The position numbers and the translations under genes are program-made. Below are positions 32,865-42,074 of a stretch of 64,000 bases of DNA, piece by piece. Source of the stretch: CAVWNR01 sp963756525 (GTDB taxonomy: Bacteria > Actinomycetota > Actinomycetes > Mycobacteriales > Jatrophihabitantaceae); the NCBI GenBank assembly GCA_963756525.1, contig CAVWNR010000001.1, positions 682,001 to 746,000 of the forward strand. The letters are read 5' to 3'. Below the pieces are notes generated by a model. That model searched no databases and was not told where the DNA came from. It saw nothing but the letters and a program-made list of their open reading frames with translations. Within the stretch, counting starts at the first letter, position 1, and each line of letters opens with the position of its first letter.

Positions 32865-35800
32865 GTGCACCTCACGTCGCTCACGCTCAAGGGTTTCAAG
32901 TCGTTCGCCTCGGCGACGACCCTGCGCTTCGAGCCTGGCATCACGGCAGTCGTGGGTCCCAACGGGTCCGGCAAGAGCAACGTCGTCGACGCGATCGCCT
33001 GGGTGCTCGGTGAGCAGGGCGCGAAGGCGCTTCGCGGCGGGAAGATGGAAGACGTCATTTTCGCCGGGACCGCCGGCCGCCCGCCGCTGGGCCGCGCCGA
33101 GGTGACGCTGGCCATCGACAACGGCGACGGCAGGCTGCCGATCGAGTATGCCGAGGTGTCGATCACCCGGCGGATGTTCCGCGACGGCGCCAGCGAGTAC
33201 GAGATCAACGGCGAGGGCGTCCGCCTGCTCGACATCCAGGAGCTGCTCTCCGACTCCGGCATAGGCCGGGAGATGCACGTGATCGTCGGGCAGGGCCAGC
33301 TCGACTCCATCCTCTCCGCTCGCCCGGAGGACCGCCGCGGCTTCATCGAGGAGGCCGCCGGCGTCCTCAAGCACCGCAAGCGCAAGGAGAAGGCGCTGCG
33401 CAAGCTGGACGCGATGCAGGCCAACCTCACCCGGCTGGCGGACCTGACCGGCGAGCTGCGCCGTCAGCTCAAGCCGTTGGGCAAGCAGGCCGAGATCGCC
33501 CGGCGAGCCGCGGGCGTGCAGGCGGAGCTGCGCGACTCCCGGCTGCGGCTGCTGGCCGACGACCTGGTGACGCTTCGCGAGCAGCTCGACCGGGAGGTGG
33601 CCGACGAGGAAGCGATCCGGGCTCGGCGCGCCACGGTGGAGGCGGCGCTCGCCGATGCCCGGGCGCGGGAATCGGCCATGCAGGACGCGATGGCCGCCGA
33701 CGCGACGCGGCTGGGCGGCGCGCAGGAGACCTGGTACCGGCTGTGCGCGCTGGAGGAGCGCTTCCGCGGCACGATCTCGCTCGCGGCCGAGCGGGCCAGG
33801 CACCTGTCCGCCGAGCCGGACATGGAGCGGGTCGGGCGCGATCCGCAGGCGTTGGAGGCCGAGGCCGCCGAGGTCCGCGAGCGGGAAGTTGCGCTCGCGA
33901 CGCTGCTACGGGAGTCGCAGGCCGTGCTGTCGGCCGCGGTGGCCCGCCGGCAGGACCTCGAGCGTGCGCTCGCGGAGGCGGACCGGGCCCTGGTGGCGGC
34001 CGCGCGGGCGGTGGCTGACCGGCGAGAGGGGCTGGCGCGCCTGGCCGGGCAGGTCAACGCCCTGCGCACCCGAGCCGCTGCCGGCGGCGACGAGATCGCC
34101 CGGCTCCGCGCGGCCGCGGAGGAGGCCCGCCAGCGGGCGGCCGCCGCCGACTCGCGGCTCTCGGCGGTGCACGCCGAGGTCGGGCTGCTCGACGAGGGCG
34201 AGGTCGGCCTGGACGAGCGGCACGAGGCCGCCCGCGCGGCGCACGAGGCGGCGCAGGCCCGCGTGCGAGAGCTCACCCAGGCCGAACGCGAGGCCGAGCG
34301 CGACCGGTCGACCTGGGCGGCCCGGCGTGACGCACTGGCGCTCGGGCTCACCCGCAAGGACGGGGCCGGGGCGCTGCTCGCGGCCGGATCGCGGCTGCCC
34401 GGCGTGCTCGGATCGGTGGCGGCGCTGCTGTGCGTCGAGCCGGGCCATGAGGCCGCGCTCGCCGCGGCGCTCGGCCCGGTTGCCGACGCGGTCGCCGTCG
34501 CCGCCGGCTCGGACGCGGCCGCGGCGCTGCAGCTGCTCAAGGACGAGGACGCCGGACGGGCCGGGCTGGTCATCGGCGGCGCGGCGGCGCGGTTGGACCG
34601 CTCCGGCTGGCCAGGCCTGCCGTCCGGCGCCGCGTGGGCGCTCGACGTCGTGCGAGCCCCGGACACGCTGTGGGCCGGTGTGGCCAACGCCCTGGACCGG
34701 GTCGCCGTGGTGGCGGACCTGGCCGCGGCCCGACGGCTGGTCACCGAGCATCCGACGGTGCGCGCGGTGACCACCGGCGGGGACCTGCTGGGCGCCGCCT
34801 GGGCGGCTGGCGGGTCGGCGTCGGCGCCGAGCGCGCTCGAGGTGCAGGCCGCCGTCGACGAGGCGCAGCAGCGGGCGGACGAGGCGGCGGCGCGCCACGA
34901 GCGGGTCCACCGCGAGCTGGCCGAGGCACGCCAGCGCGCGGCCGCTGCCGGCGCCGAGGTCGACGCCGCGCTGGCCGCGCTCAACGAGTCGGACGCCCGC
35001 CTGTCGGCGGTGGCCGAGCAGCTCGCCGAGCTGGGGCAGGCGGCGCGGTCGGCGTCGGCCGAGGCAGAGCGGCTCGACCGCGCCCGCACCGACGCCGCGG
35101 ACGCCCGCGACCGCGACCTGGCCGGGCTCGCCGAACTCGAGGAGCGGCTTCGGCTGGCCGAGGCCCAGCCGGCCGACGAGGTCGCGTCGACCGCCGAGCG
35201 CGACGGCCTGCAGGCCGAGGTCGTCGACGCGCGGCAGGCCGAGATGGAGGCCCGGCTCGCCGTTCGGACCGGCGAGGAGCGGGTCCGTGCGCTGGCCGGG
35301 CGCGCCGAGCAGCTGTTGCACGCCGCGCAGCTCGAGCGCGCGGCGCGCCGCCGGCAGGCGGAGGCGAGGGCTGCCCGCGCCCGGGGCGCGCTGATCGCCG
35401 CACGCGTCCGGGATGCCGCGTCGACCGCGCTGACGATGCTCGCGCGCTCGGTCGAGCGGGCCGCCGCCGAGCGGGACGAGGCGCAGCAGGAGCGGGTGGC
35501 GCGGGAGGCGGAGCTGGTGGCGGTCCGCGCCCGCGGCCGCGAGCTCGAGGAGGAGCTGGCAGAGCTCACCGACGAGGTGCACCGCGACGAGGTCGCCCGC
35601 GCCGAGCAGCGGATGCGCATCGAGCAGCTGGAAACCCGGGCGGTCGAGGAGTTCGGCATCGAGGTCGAGGCGCTGCTGGCCGAGTACGGCCCGCACCAGC
35701 CGGCGCCGCCGAGCACGCTGGAGATGGCCGAGTACGAGCAGGCCGGCGAACGCGGCGATCAGGTGCGCGCGCCGCAGCCCGGCCCGTTCCACCGCCCGAC

Positions 35801-36470
35801 GCAGGAGAAGCGGGCGGCACGCGCCGAACGCGACCTGGCGCTGCTGGGCAGGGTGAATCCGCTCGCGCTCGAGGAGTTCGCCGCCCTCGAGGAGCGCCAC
35901 CAGTTCCTAGCGACCCAGCTCGAGGACCTCAAGGCCACCCGGCGCGACCTGCTGACCGTCGTGAAGGAGGTCGACGAGCGGATCCTCGAGGTGTTCAGCA
36001 GCGCATTCCGGGACGTGGCGGCTGAATTCGAGACGGTGTTCGAGACGCTCTTCCCCGGTGGCGCCGGGCGGCTGGTGCTCACCGATCCCGACGACATGCT
36101 GGCCACCGGCGTCGAGGTCGAGGCCCGCCCGCCCGGGAAGAAGGTGAAACGCCTCTCACTGCTCTCCGGCGGCGAGCGCTCGCTCACCGCCGTGGCGCTG
36201 CTCGTGGCGATCTTCCGGGCCAGGCCGAGCCCGTTCTACGTGCTCGACGAGGTCGAGGCGGCCCTCGACGACGTCAACCTCGGCCGGCTGATCGGGCTGA
36301 TCGACGAGCTGCGCGCGAGCAGCCAGATCCTGCTCGTCACCCACCAGAAACGCGCGATGGAGATCGCCGACGCGCTCTACGGGGTCACCATGCGCGGCGA
36401 CGGGATCACCCAGGTGATCAGCCAGCGGCTACACGACACCGACCGTGAGCCGGCGAGCGCGGCGAGTTAG
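32865..36470 (+). CDS. smc: Chromosome segregation protein SMC
   Basis: A 1,201-residue condensin ATPase that organises and segregates the chromosome with ScpA/ScpB. The N-terminal head has LTLKGFKSFASATTL and Walker A GPNGSGKSN (residues 31-39). Long coiled-coil arms flank a hinge domain around residues 500-670 (GSVAALLCVEPGHEAALAAA). The C-terminal head carries the signature LSGGERSLTAVALL (from residue 1100) and Walker B FYVLDEVEAALDD. The GTG at 32865 has GGAG just upstream and starts at the conserved HLTSLTLKG; the longer frame is not conserved. Confidence 0.97.
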   Translation: MHLTSLTLKGFKSFASATTLRFEPGITAVVGPNGSGKSNVVDAIAWVLGEQGAKALRGGKMEDVIFAGTAGRPPLGRAEVTLAIDNGDGRLPIEYAEVSITRRMFRDGASEYEINGEGVRLLDIQELLSDSGIGREMHVIVGQGQLDSILSARPEDRRGFIEEAAGVLKHRKRKEKALRKLDAMQANLTRLADLTGELRRQLKPLGKQAEIARRAAGVQAELRDSRLRLLADDLVTLREQLDREVADEEAIRARRATVEAALADARARESAMQDAMAADATRLGGAQETWYRLCALEERFRGTISLAAERARHLSAEPDMERVGRDPQALEAEAAEVREREVALATLLRESQAVLSAAVARRQDLERALAEADRALVAAARAVADRREGLARLAGQVNALRTRAAAGGDEIARLRAAAEEARQRAAAADSRLSAVHAEVGLLDEGEVGLDERHEAARAAHEAAQARVRELTQAEREAERDRSTWAARRDALALGLTRKDGAGALLAAGSRLPGVLGSVAALLCVEPGHEAALAAALGPVADAVAVAAGSDAAAALQLLKDEDAGRAGLVIGGAAARLDRSGWPGLPSGAAWALDVVRAPDTLWAGVANALDRVAVVADLAAARRLVTEHPTVRAVTTGGDLLGAAWAAGGSASAPSALEVQAAVDEAQQRADEAAARHERVHRELAEARQRAAAAGAEVDAALAALNESDARLSAVAEQLAELGQAARSASAEAERLDRARTDAADARDRDLAGLAELEERLRLAEAQPADEVASTAERDGLQAEVVDARQAEMEARLAVRTGEERVRALAGRAEQLLHAAQLERAARRRQAEARAARARGALIAARVRDAASTALTMLARSVERAAAERDEAQQERVAREAELVAVRARGRELEEELAELTDEVHRDEVARAEQRMRIEQLETRAVEEFGIEVEALLAEYGPHQPAPPSTLEMAEYEQAGERGDQVRAPQPGPFHRPTQEKRAARAERDLALLGRVNPLALEEFAALEERHQFLATQLEDLKATRRDLLTVVKEVDERILEVFSSAFRDVAAEFETVFETLFPGGAGRLVLTDPDDMLATGVEVEARPPGKKVKRLSLLSGGERSLTAVALLVAIFRARPSPFYVLDEVEAALDDVNLGRLIGLIDELRASSQILLVTHQKRAMEIADALYGVTMRGDGITQVISQRLHDTDREPASAAS

Positions 36471-36501
36471 CCGGGCGGTCGACGTCCGCTATCGTGTCCG
36501 G

Positions 36502-37500
36502 GTGCTTGCGCGTTCACCCATCCGCCGAATAGTTGCTGTCCTCGCCGCGGTAGCCGGCGCCGCCGTCGTCGCCTCGGCGTGCACGTCCGCGGCACCCACC
36601 GCGGCGCCGGTCACCGTCACCGTCCCCGCCACGGCCGGCTCCGCCGCGCACGCTTCGCCGACCCCGAGCAGCTCGGCGAGGGCGGTGCCGCCCAGCTCGG
36701 CGCGGCCGACGCCGCCGGCGCGGCCGGTGCACGTACGGCTGCTCGAGAACGACGGCGGAACGTACGGCGTCGGCATGCCGATCATCGCCTGGTTCGACGT
36801 CGCGCCGACCGACGCCCGCGCGTTCGCCAAGGCCACCACGGTCACCGTCAACGGCACCCCGATCACCGGCGCCTGGTTCTTCGAGCAGACCGCGCACCAA
36901 GGCGCGGCCCTCGAGGCGCACTTCCGGCCCCGCACGTACTGGCCCGCGCACGCCCACATCTTCCTGAAACTTCCGATCAAGGGCTTGAGCGCCGGGCGCG
37001 GCCTCGCCTACGACGACAACCTCACCCTCTCGATCTCCACCGGGCCGGCCAACATCGCGACGGTGGACGCGAACACGCTGCGGATGACGGTGCTGAGCGA
37101 CGGGAAGCTCTACGGCGTGTTCCCGGTCTCGCTGGGCGCGCCGGACACCCCGACCGCCCGGGGCATCAAGGTGATCATGGAACAGGGCAAGGACATCTCG
37201 ATGAGCGGTCCGGGCTACTACGACGCGCATGTGGAGTGGACGCAGCGGTTGACTTACGGCGGGGAGTACCTGCACTCGGCGCCGTGGAACGTCGGCAACA
37301 TCGGCCAGCGGAGCACGTCCAACGGCTGCACCAACCTGCTCCCGGCGGACGCGTTGCGACTGTTCCATTTCCTGAACATCGGCGATGTGGTGCAATACCC
37401 GAACGCCGACGGTCCGCAGATGCAGCTCGGCCAGGGCTACGGCGACTGGAACGTTGCGTGGTCGCAGTGGCTCGGCGGTGGCGCGCTCCCGACTACGTGA
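36502..37500 (+). CDS. L,D-transpeptidase lipoprotein (first of tandem pair)
   Basis: A 332-residue exported protein with a signal sequence ending in a lipobox (VVASAC). A Ser/Pro/Thr linker is followed by an Ig-like domain with PVHVRLLENDGGTYGVGMPI, then the YkuD domain (LRMTVLSDGKLYGVFPVSLG). The catalytic block is HSAPWNVGNIGQRSTSNGC, with Cys276. In LdtMt2 the block ends SHGCLN; here the histidine before Gly-Cys is replaced by Asn. Such enzymes make 3-3 cross-links in peptidoglycan. GTG 36502 was chosen because the frame from 36445 would overlap smc. Confidence 0.9.
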   Translation: MLARSPIRRIVAVLAAVAGAAVVASACTSAAPTAAPVTVTVPATAGSAAHASPTPSSSARAVPPSSARPTPPARPVHVRLLENDGGTYGVGMPIIAWFDVAPTDARAFAKATTVTVNGTPITGAWFFEQTAHQGAALEAHFRPRTYWPAHAHIFLKLPIKGLSAGRGLAYDDNLTLSISTGPANIATVDANTLRMTVLSDGKLYGVFPVSLGAPDTPTARGIKVIMEQGKDISMSGPGYYDAHVEWTQRLTYGGEYLHSAPWNVGNIGQRSTSNGCTNLLPADALRLFHFLNIGDVVQYPNADGPQMQLGQGYGDWNVAWSQWLGGGALPTT

Positions 37501-37551
37501 CACACCGCACTGGATTTCGGTCGGCACGGGTTGGTCGCCTACCCTGGCCCG

Positions 37552-38556
37552 GTGCGCCTGAATCGCTTTACCCTGCCCGCACGCCGTTTTGCAACCGTCG
37601 CGGGGCTGCTCTGCGCCGTCGCCGTCGTGGTGAGCGCCTGCGCGTCCGGTAACGGCGCCGCCGCGCCGACGGTCACCAAGACCGTCCCGGCGCCGAGCAG
37701 TAGCGACGCACCGTCCTCCTCCAGCGCGGTGAAGACCACCAAGCCGGCGGTCCCCACCAAGCCGGTGCACATCTCCTCGCTGGAGAGCGACGGCTCGCAG
37801 TGGGGGATCGGCATGCCGATCATCCTGTGGTTCAACGTGGCGCCGACGTCGTCGGTGGACTTCGTCAAGAACACCGCGGTCACGGTCAACGGCAAGCCGG
37901 CCGGCGGCGCGTGGTTCTGGCAGACCAGCGCGCATCCCGGCGCGAAGATCGAGGCGCACTACCGGCCGCGGTCGTTCTGGCCCGGCCACGCCACGATCCA
38001 CGTCACCTTCCCGCCCGGGGGCACGAGCGCCGGGCCGGGGCTCTCCTTCGACGGGCAGCTGACGTCACTGACCATGCAGACCGGCCCGGCCATCGTCGGC
38101 ACAGTCGACGGCACGACCTCCAAGCTGACCGTTGTCAAGGACGGCACGCCGGTCGGAGTTTTCCCGGTGGCGCTCGGCGCGCCCGAGACGCCGACCATGA
38201 ACGGCACCAAGGTCATCATGTACAAGGGCCGCAACGAGCGAATGGTCGGATCGGGCTACGACGAGATCGTGCCGTGGTCGATGCGGCTCACCAACAGCGG
38301 CGAGTACCTGCACGCGGCCGCCTGGAACATCGCCAACGTCGTGGCCGGCCGGCCGAGCTCCAACGGGTGCACCAACATGCTCCCGGCGGACGCGCAGAAG
38401 CTGTTCGGCATCATGGAGATCGGCGATCCGGTCACCTACAACAACGTGCCGGGTGACCCGAGCAAGGTGCACACCACCCCGTCGTGGGACGGCTACGGCG
38501 ACTGGAACCTGCCCTGGTCGACCTGGTCGGCCGGCGGGCTGCTACGCAACCACTAA
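37552..38556 (+). CDS. L,D-transpeptidase lipoprotein (second of tandem pair)
   Basis: A 334-residue paralogue of the preceding gene with the same layout: lipobox VVSAC, low-complexity linker, Ig-like domain, YkuD domain with LGAPETPTMNGTKVIM, and Cys273 in SSNGCTNMLPADA. It again has SNGC instead of SHGC. In addition, the His-Ser pair seen in the first paralogue (HSAPW) is His-Ala (HAAAW), so the Ser that assists the catalytic His in LdtMt2 is missing. The GTG at 37552 was chosen to give a typical signal peptide. ftsY follows after 28 bases. Confidence 0.9.
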   Translation: MRLNRFTLPARRFATVAGLLCAVAVVVSACASGNGAAAPTVTKTVPAPSSSDAPSSSSAVKTTKPAVPTKPVHISSLESDGSQWGIGMPIILWFNVAPTSSVDFVKNTAVTVNGKPAGGAWFWQTSAHPGAKIEAHYRPRSFWPGHATIHVTFPPGGTSAGPGLSFDGQLTSLTMQTGPAIVGTVDGTTSKLTVVKDGTPVGVFPVALGAPETPTMNGTKVIMYKGRNERMVGSGYDEIVPWSMRLTNSGEYLHAAAWNIANVVAGRPSSNGCTNMLPADAQKLFGIMEIGDPVTYNNVPGDPSKVHTTPSWDGYGDWNLPWSTWSAGGLLRNH

Positions 38557-38584
38557 GGCCGTACCGGGCTGAGAGGATGACCCG

Positions 38585-39772
38585 GTGATTTACGTCTGGA
38601 TCGCCGTCGCCATCGTCGTGGTGGCGCTGCTGTTGACGGCTGCGCTCCTGGTGCCGCGCCGGAGCCGCAAGCCCCCGCCCGCGCCGCCGCTTCCGCAGGA
38701 GCCGATGGTTGGCGAGGACGCCGCGGTACCCCGGGACACGCCGACCGGGACGGTCGGCACCGTCGCCGAACTACCCGAGGCCGTCGAGCCCGGGCTCATC
38801 GAGCCGGAGCTCGCCGCGCCGGTGCCGGTAGAGGTTCCCGAGCCGACTGCGGGCCGGCTGCGGCGGCTGCGGGGCCGGCTCGCCCGGTCGCAGTCCGCAC
38901 TGGGCCGCGGCCTGTTGTCGGTGCTGTCGCGCGAGCAGCTCGACGATGAGGCCTGGGAGGAGGTCGAGGAGGCGCTGCTCACCGCCGACGTCGGGGTGGG
39001 CCCCACCACCGAGATCGTCGACCGGCTGCGCACGCGCACCAAGGTGCTCGGTACGCGCAGCCAGGGGGAGCTGCGCGCCCTGCTCGCCGACGAGCTCGCC
39101 GGCGCACTGCAGCCGGACATGGACCGCAGCCTGCGCACCCTGCCGCACGACGGGCGCCCCGCGGTGGTGCTGGTCGTCGGCGTGAACGGCACCGGCAAGA
39201 CGACCACCTGCGGGAAGCTGGCGCGGGTGCTCGTCGCCGACGGGCGCAGCGTCCTGCTCGCTGCCGCCGACACGTTCCGCGCCGCGGCGGCTGACCAGCT
39301 GCAGACGTGGGGGTCGCGGGTCGGCGCCGAGACGGTGCGCGGCCCCGAGGGCGGCGACCCGGCCAGCGTCGCCTTCGACGCCGTCAAGGAGGGCACCGAC
39401 CGCGCCGTCGACACCGTGGTCATCGACACCGCGGGACGGCTGCACACCAAGGTCGGGCTGATGGACGAGCTGGGCAAGGTCAAGCGGGTCGTCGAGAAGC
39501 AGGGTCCGGTGGGCGAGACGCTTCTCGTCCTGGACGCCACGACCGGCCAGAACGGCATGACGCAGGCCCGGGTCTTCACCGAGGTCGTCGACGTGACCGG
39601 GATCGTGCTCACCAAGCTGGACGGCACCGCCAAGGGCGGCATCGTGATCAGCGTGCAGCGCGAGCTGGGCGTCCCGGTGAAGTTGGTCGGCCTGGGCGAG
39701 GGCGTCGACGACCTCGCGCCGTTCGACGTGGAACAGTTCGTCGACGCCTTGCTAGACGAACCAGTGAGCTGA
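38585..39772 (+). CDS. ftsY: Signal recognition particle receptor FtsY
   Basis: A 395-residue GTPase, the SRP receptor at the membrane. An N-terminal transmembrane helix (YVWIAVAIVVVALLLTAALL) and a Pro-rich linker precede the N domain (LSREQLDDEAWEEVEEALL) and the G domain with P-loop GVNGTGKTTTCGKLA (about residue 200), DTAGRLHTKVGLMDEL and TKLDGTAKGGI. A membrane helix is typical for actinobacterial FtsY. It comes after the two transpeptidases rather than directly after smc. Confidence 0.97.
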   Translation: MIYVWIAVAIVVVALLLTAALLVPRRSRKPPPAPPLPQEPMVGEDAAVPRDTPTGTVGTVAELPEAVEPGLIEPELAAPVPVEVPEPTAGRLRRLRGRLARSQSALGRGLLSVLSREQLDDEAWEEVEEALLTADVGVGPTTEIVDRLRTRTKVLGTRSQGELRALLADELAGALQPDMDRSLRTLPHDGRPAVVLVVGVNGTGKTTTCGKLARVLVADGRSVLLAAADTFRAAAADQLQTWGSRVGAETVRGPEGGDPASVAFDAVKEGTDRAVDTVVIDTAGRLHTKVGLMDELGKVKRVVEKQGPVGETLLVLDATTGQNGMTQARVFTEVVDVTGIVLTKLDGTAKGGIVISVQRELGVPVKLVGLGEGVDDLAPFDVEQFVDALLDEPVS

Positions 39773-39779
39773 GCGTCCC

Positions 39780-39828
39780 CGGTTTTGGCAGGATGGGGCC
39801 GTATGCGCCACCAATTCTGCCAAAACCG
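39780..39828. terminator. Inverted repeat between ftsY and tdh
   Basis: CGGTTTTGGCAG (39780-39791) pairs perfectly with CTGCCAAAACCG (39817-39828) around a 25-base loop. It begins eight bases after the ftsY stop and ends 16 bases before the tdh start. It may end the ftsY transcript or be an operator for tdh-kbl. Confidence 0.55.
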
Positions 39829-39844
39829 TACGGAGTGAGGTCTG

Positions 39845-40891
39845 GTGAAGGCGCTCTACAAGCCGGCAGCCGCCCCGGGATTCGCGTTCATGGACCGCCC
39901 CGAGCCGGAGCCGGGGCCGGGTGAGGTCAAGATCCGCGTCCTGCGCACCGGTATCTGCGGCACCGACCTGCACATCGAGTCCTGGGACGAATGGGCGGCC
40001 GGCGCGGTGAACGCGCCACTGATCCCGGGTCACGAGTTCGCCGGTGAGGTGGCGGCAGTCGGCGACGGCGTGCGGGACGTGCGAGTGGGCGACCTGGTGT
40101 CCGGTGAGGGGCACATCGTCTGCGGCACCTGCCGCAACTGCCGGGCGGGCCGGCGCCACCTGTGCATCCGCACGTCCGGGGTCGGGGTGAACCGGGACGG
40201 CGCGTTCGCCGAGTACGTGCTGCTGCCCGAGTCGAACGTGTGGGTGCACCGCGGCCTGCCGGACCGGCCGGACACGCTCGACATCGCCGCGATCTTCGAT
40301 CCGTTCGGCAATGCGGTGCACACCGCGCTGTCGTTCCCGCTGGTCGGCGAGGACGTGCTCATCACCGGCGCGGGGCCGATCGGGCTGATGGCCGCGGCGG
40401 TGGTGCGGCATGCCGGTGCGCGGTTCGTGGTGATCACCGACGTCAGCGACGCCCGGCTGGAGCTGGGCCACCGGATGGGAGTCGACCTCGCGGTGAACGT
40501 CGCCACGTCGACGATCGCCGACGCGCAGCGGCAACTGGGCATGGTCGAGGGCTTCGATGTCGCGCTGGAGATGAGCGGCGCCCCGTCGGCGCTGCCGGAC
40601 GTGCTGGCGAACCTCAACCACGGCGGGCGGGTCGCCATGCTCGGCCTGCCGAGCGCGCCGATCGAGATCGACTGGGCCAAGGTGGTCACCCATATGATCA
40701 CGATCAAGGGCATCTACGGTCGGGAGATGTTCGAGACGTGGTATGCCATGAGCGCGATGCTTCGGGCGGGTCTGGACATCAGCGCGGTGATCACCGACCG
40801 GTTCCCCGCGGCGGAGTGGGCCGAAGCGTTCGCCACTGCGCGCAGCGGCAAGGGCGGCAAGGTAGTGCTGGACTGGACGGAGGTCGGCTGA
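39845..40891 (+). CDS. tdh: L-threonine 3-dehydrogenase
   Basis: A 348-residue zinc alcohol-dehydrogenase-family enzyme oxidising L-threonine to 2-amino-3-oxobutyrate with NAD+. Seen: catalytic zinc ligands in RTGICGTDLHIESWDEW and PGHEFAGEV, the structural zinc lobe CGTCRNCRAGRRHLC, and the NAD site ITGAGPIGLMAAAVV. The immediate downstream gene kbl consumes the product, so the assignment is firm. The GTG start at 39845 follows GGAGTGAGG. Confidence 0.96.
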   Translation: MKALYKPAAAPGFAFMDRPEPEPGPGEVKIRVLRTGICGTDLHIESWDEWAAGAVNAPLIPGHEFAGEVAAVGDGVRDVRVGDLVSGEGHIVCGTCRNCRAGRRHLCIRTSGVGVNRDGAFAEYVLLPESNVWVHRGLPDRPDTLDIAAIFDPFGNAVHTALSFPLVGEDVLITGAGPIGLMAAAVVRHAGARFVVITDVSDARLELGHRMGVDLAVNVATSTIADAQRQLGMVEGFDVALEMSGAPSALPDVLANLNHGGRVAMLGLPSAPIEIDWAKVVTHMITIKGIYGREMFETWYAMSAMLRAGLDISAVITDRFPAAEWAEAFATARSGKGGKVVLDWTEVG

Positions 40892-40892
40892 C

Positions 40893-42074
40893 ATGTATGG
40901 CGCGGTGCGCGAGGAGCTTCGAGTAACGCTGGATCAGATCCGCGAGGCCGGCCTGTACAAGCGCGAGCGGGAGCTGGCGTCCCCGCAGTCGGCACGGGTG
41001 AGCTCCGGCGGGCAGAATGTGATCAACTTCTGCGCGAACAACTATCTCGGCCTGGCCGACCACCCGGCGATCGTCGAGGCGGCGAAGAAAGCCCTCGACG
41101 AGTGGGGCTTCGGGATGGCCAGCGTGCGCTTCATCTGCGGCACGCAGACCCAGCACACACAGCTGGAGTCGCGGCTGGCGGCGTTCCTGCACATGGACGC
41201 GACGATCCTCTACTCGTCCTGCTTCGACGCGAACGGCGGAGTGTTCGAGGTCTTGCTGGACGAACACGACGCGGTGATCTCCGACGAGCTCAATCACGCG
41301 TCGATCATCGACGGGATCCGGCTGTGCAAGGCGCAACGGTTCCGCTACCGCAACCGCGACATGGACGATCTGCGCGCCCAGCTCGTCGCGACGGCCGACG
41401 CGCGGCGGCGGTTGATCGTCACCGACGGGGTGTTCTCCATGGACGGCTACCTCGCGCCGCTCGGCGACATCTGCCAGCTGGCCGGCGAGCACGACGCCCT
41501 GGTCATGGTCGACGACTCGCACGCGGTCGGATTCATGGGCCCCACCGGCGCCGGCACGCCTGAACTGCACGGCGTCGCCGACCGGGTCGACATCGTCACC
41601 GGCACGCTCGGCAAGGCGTTGGGCGGCGCGTCCGGAGGCTACGCCGCGGCGCGCGCGGAGATCGTCGACCTGCTGCGGCAGCGGTCGCGTCCGTACCTGT
41701 TCTCCAACGCCGTCGCGCCGGCGATGGTGGCCGGCGCGCTCGCAGCATTGGACCTGGTGGCCGGCAGCGTGGCGCAGCGTGAGGCGTTGCGCCGCAACAC
41801 CGCGCTGTTTCGGCGGCGGATGGGCGACGAGGGGTTCGACGTGCTCCCCGGGGAGCACCCGATCTGTCCGGTCATGTTCGGCGACGCCGCCCTCGCGGCC
41901 CGCATCGCGGACGAGATGCTCGCGCACGGCGTGTACGTCATCGCGTTCTCCTACCCTGTCGTGCCGCAGGGGAAGGCCCGCATCCGGGTTCAGCTCTCCG
42001 CCGCGCACTCCGAGCAGGACGTCGAGACCTGCGTCTCCGCGTTCGCCGCAGCCCGAGCCGCCGTCGCGGGATGA
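40893..42074 (+). CDS. kbl: Glycine C-acetyltransferase (2-amino-3-ketobutyrate CoA ligase)
   Basis: A 393-residue PLP enzyme of the alpha-oxoamine synthase family. It cleaves 2-amino-3-oxobutyrate with CoA to glycine and acetyl-CoA. The PLP lysine is Lys241 in TGTLGKALGGASGG; also seen are NNYLGLADHP, CGTQTQHTQLE and VMVDDSHAVGFMG. It starts one base after tdh ends and overlaps the next gene by four bases. Confidence 0.97.
   Translation: MYGAVREELRVTLDQIREAGLYKRERELASPQSARVSSGGQNVINFCANNYLGLADHPAIVEAAKKALDEWGFGMASVRFICGTQTQHTQLESRLAAFLHMDATILYSSCFDANGGVFEVLLDEHDAVISDELNHASIIDGIRLCKAQRFRYRNRDMDDLRAQLVATADARRRLIVTDGVFSMDGYLAPLGDICQLAGEHDALVMVDDSHAVGFMGPTGAGTPELHGVADRVDIVTGTLGKALGGASGGYAAARAEIVDLLRQRSRPYLFSNAVAPAMVAGALAALDLVAGSVAQREALRRNTALFRRRMGDEGFDVLPGEHPICPVMFGDAALAARIADEMLAHGVYVIAFSYPVVPQGKARIRVQLSAAHSEQDVETCVSAFAAARAAVAG

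Noticed and set aside
33464..35716. 750-residue open frame on the minus strand inside smc
   Set aside because: It is Ser/Ala/Arg-rich low-complexity sequence, an antisense shadow of the high-GC coiled-coil codons of smc.
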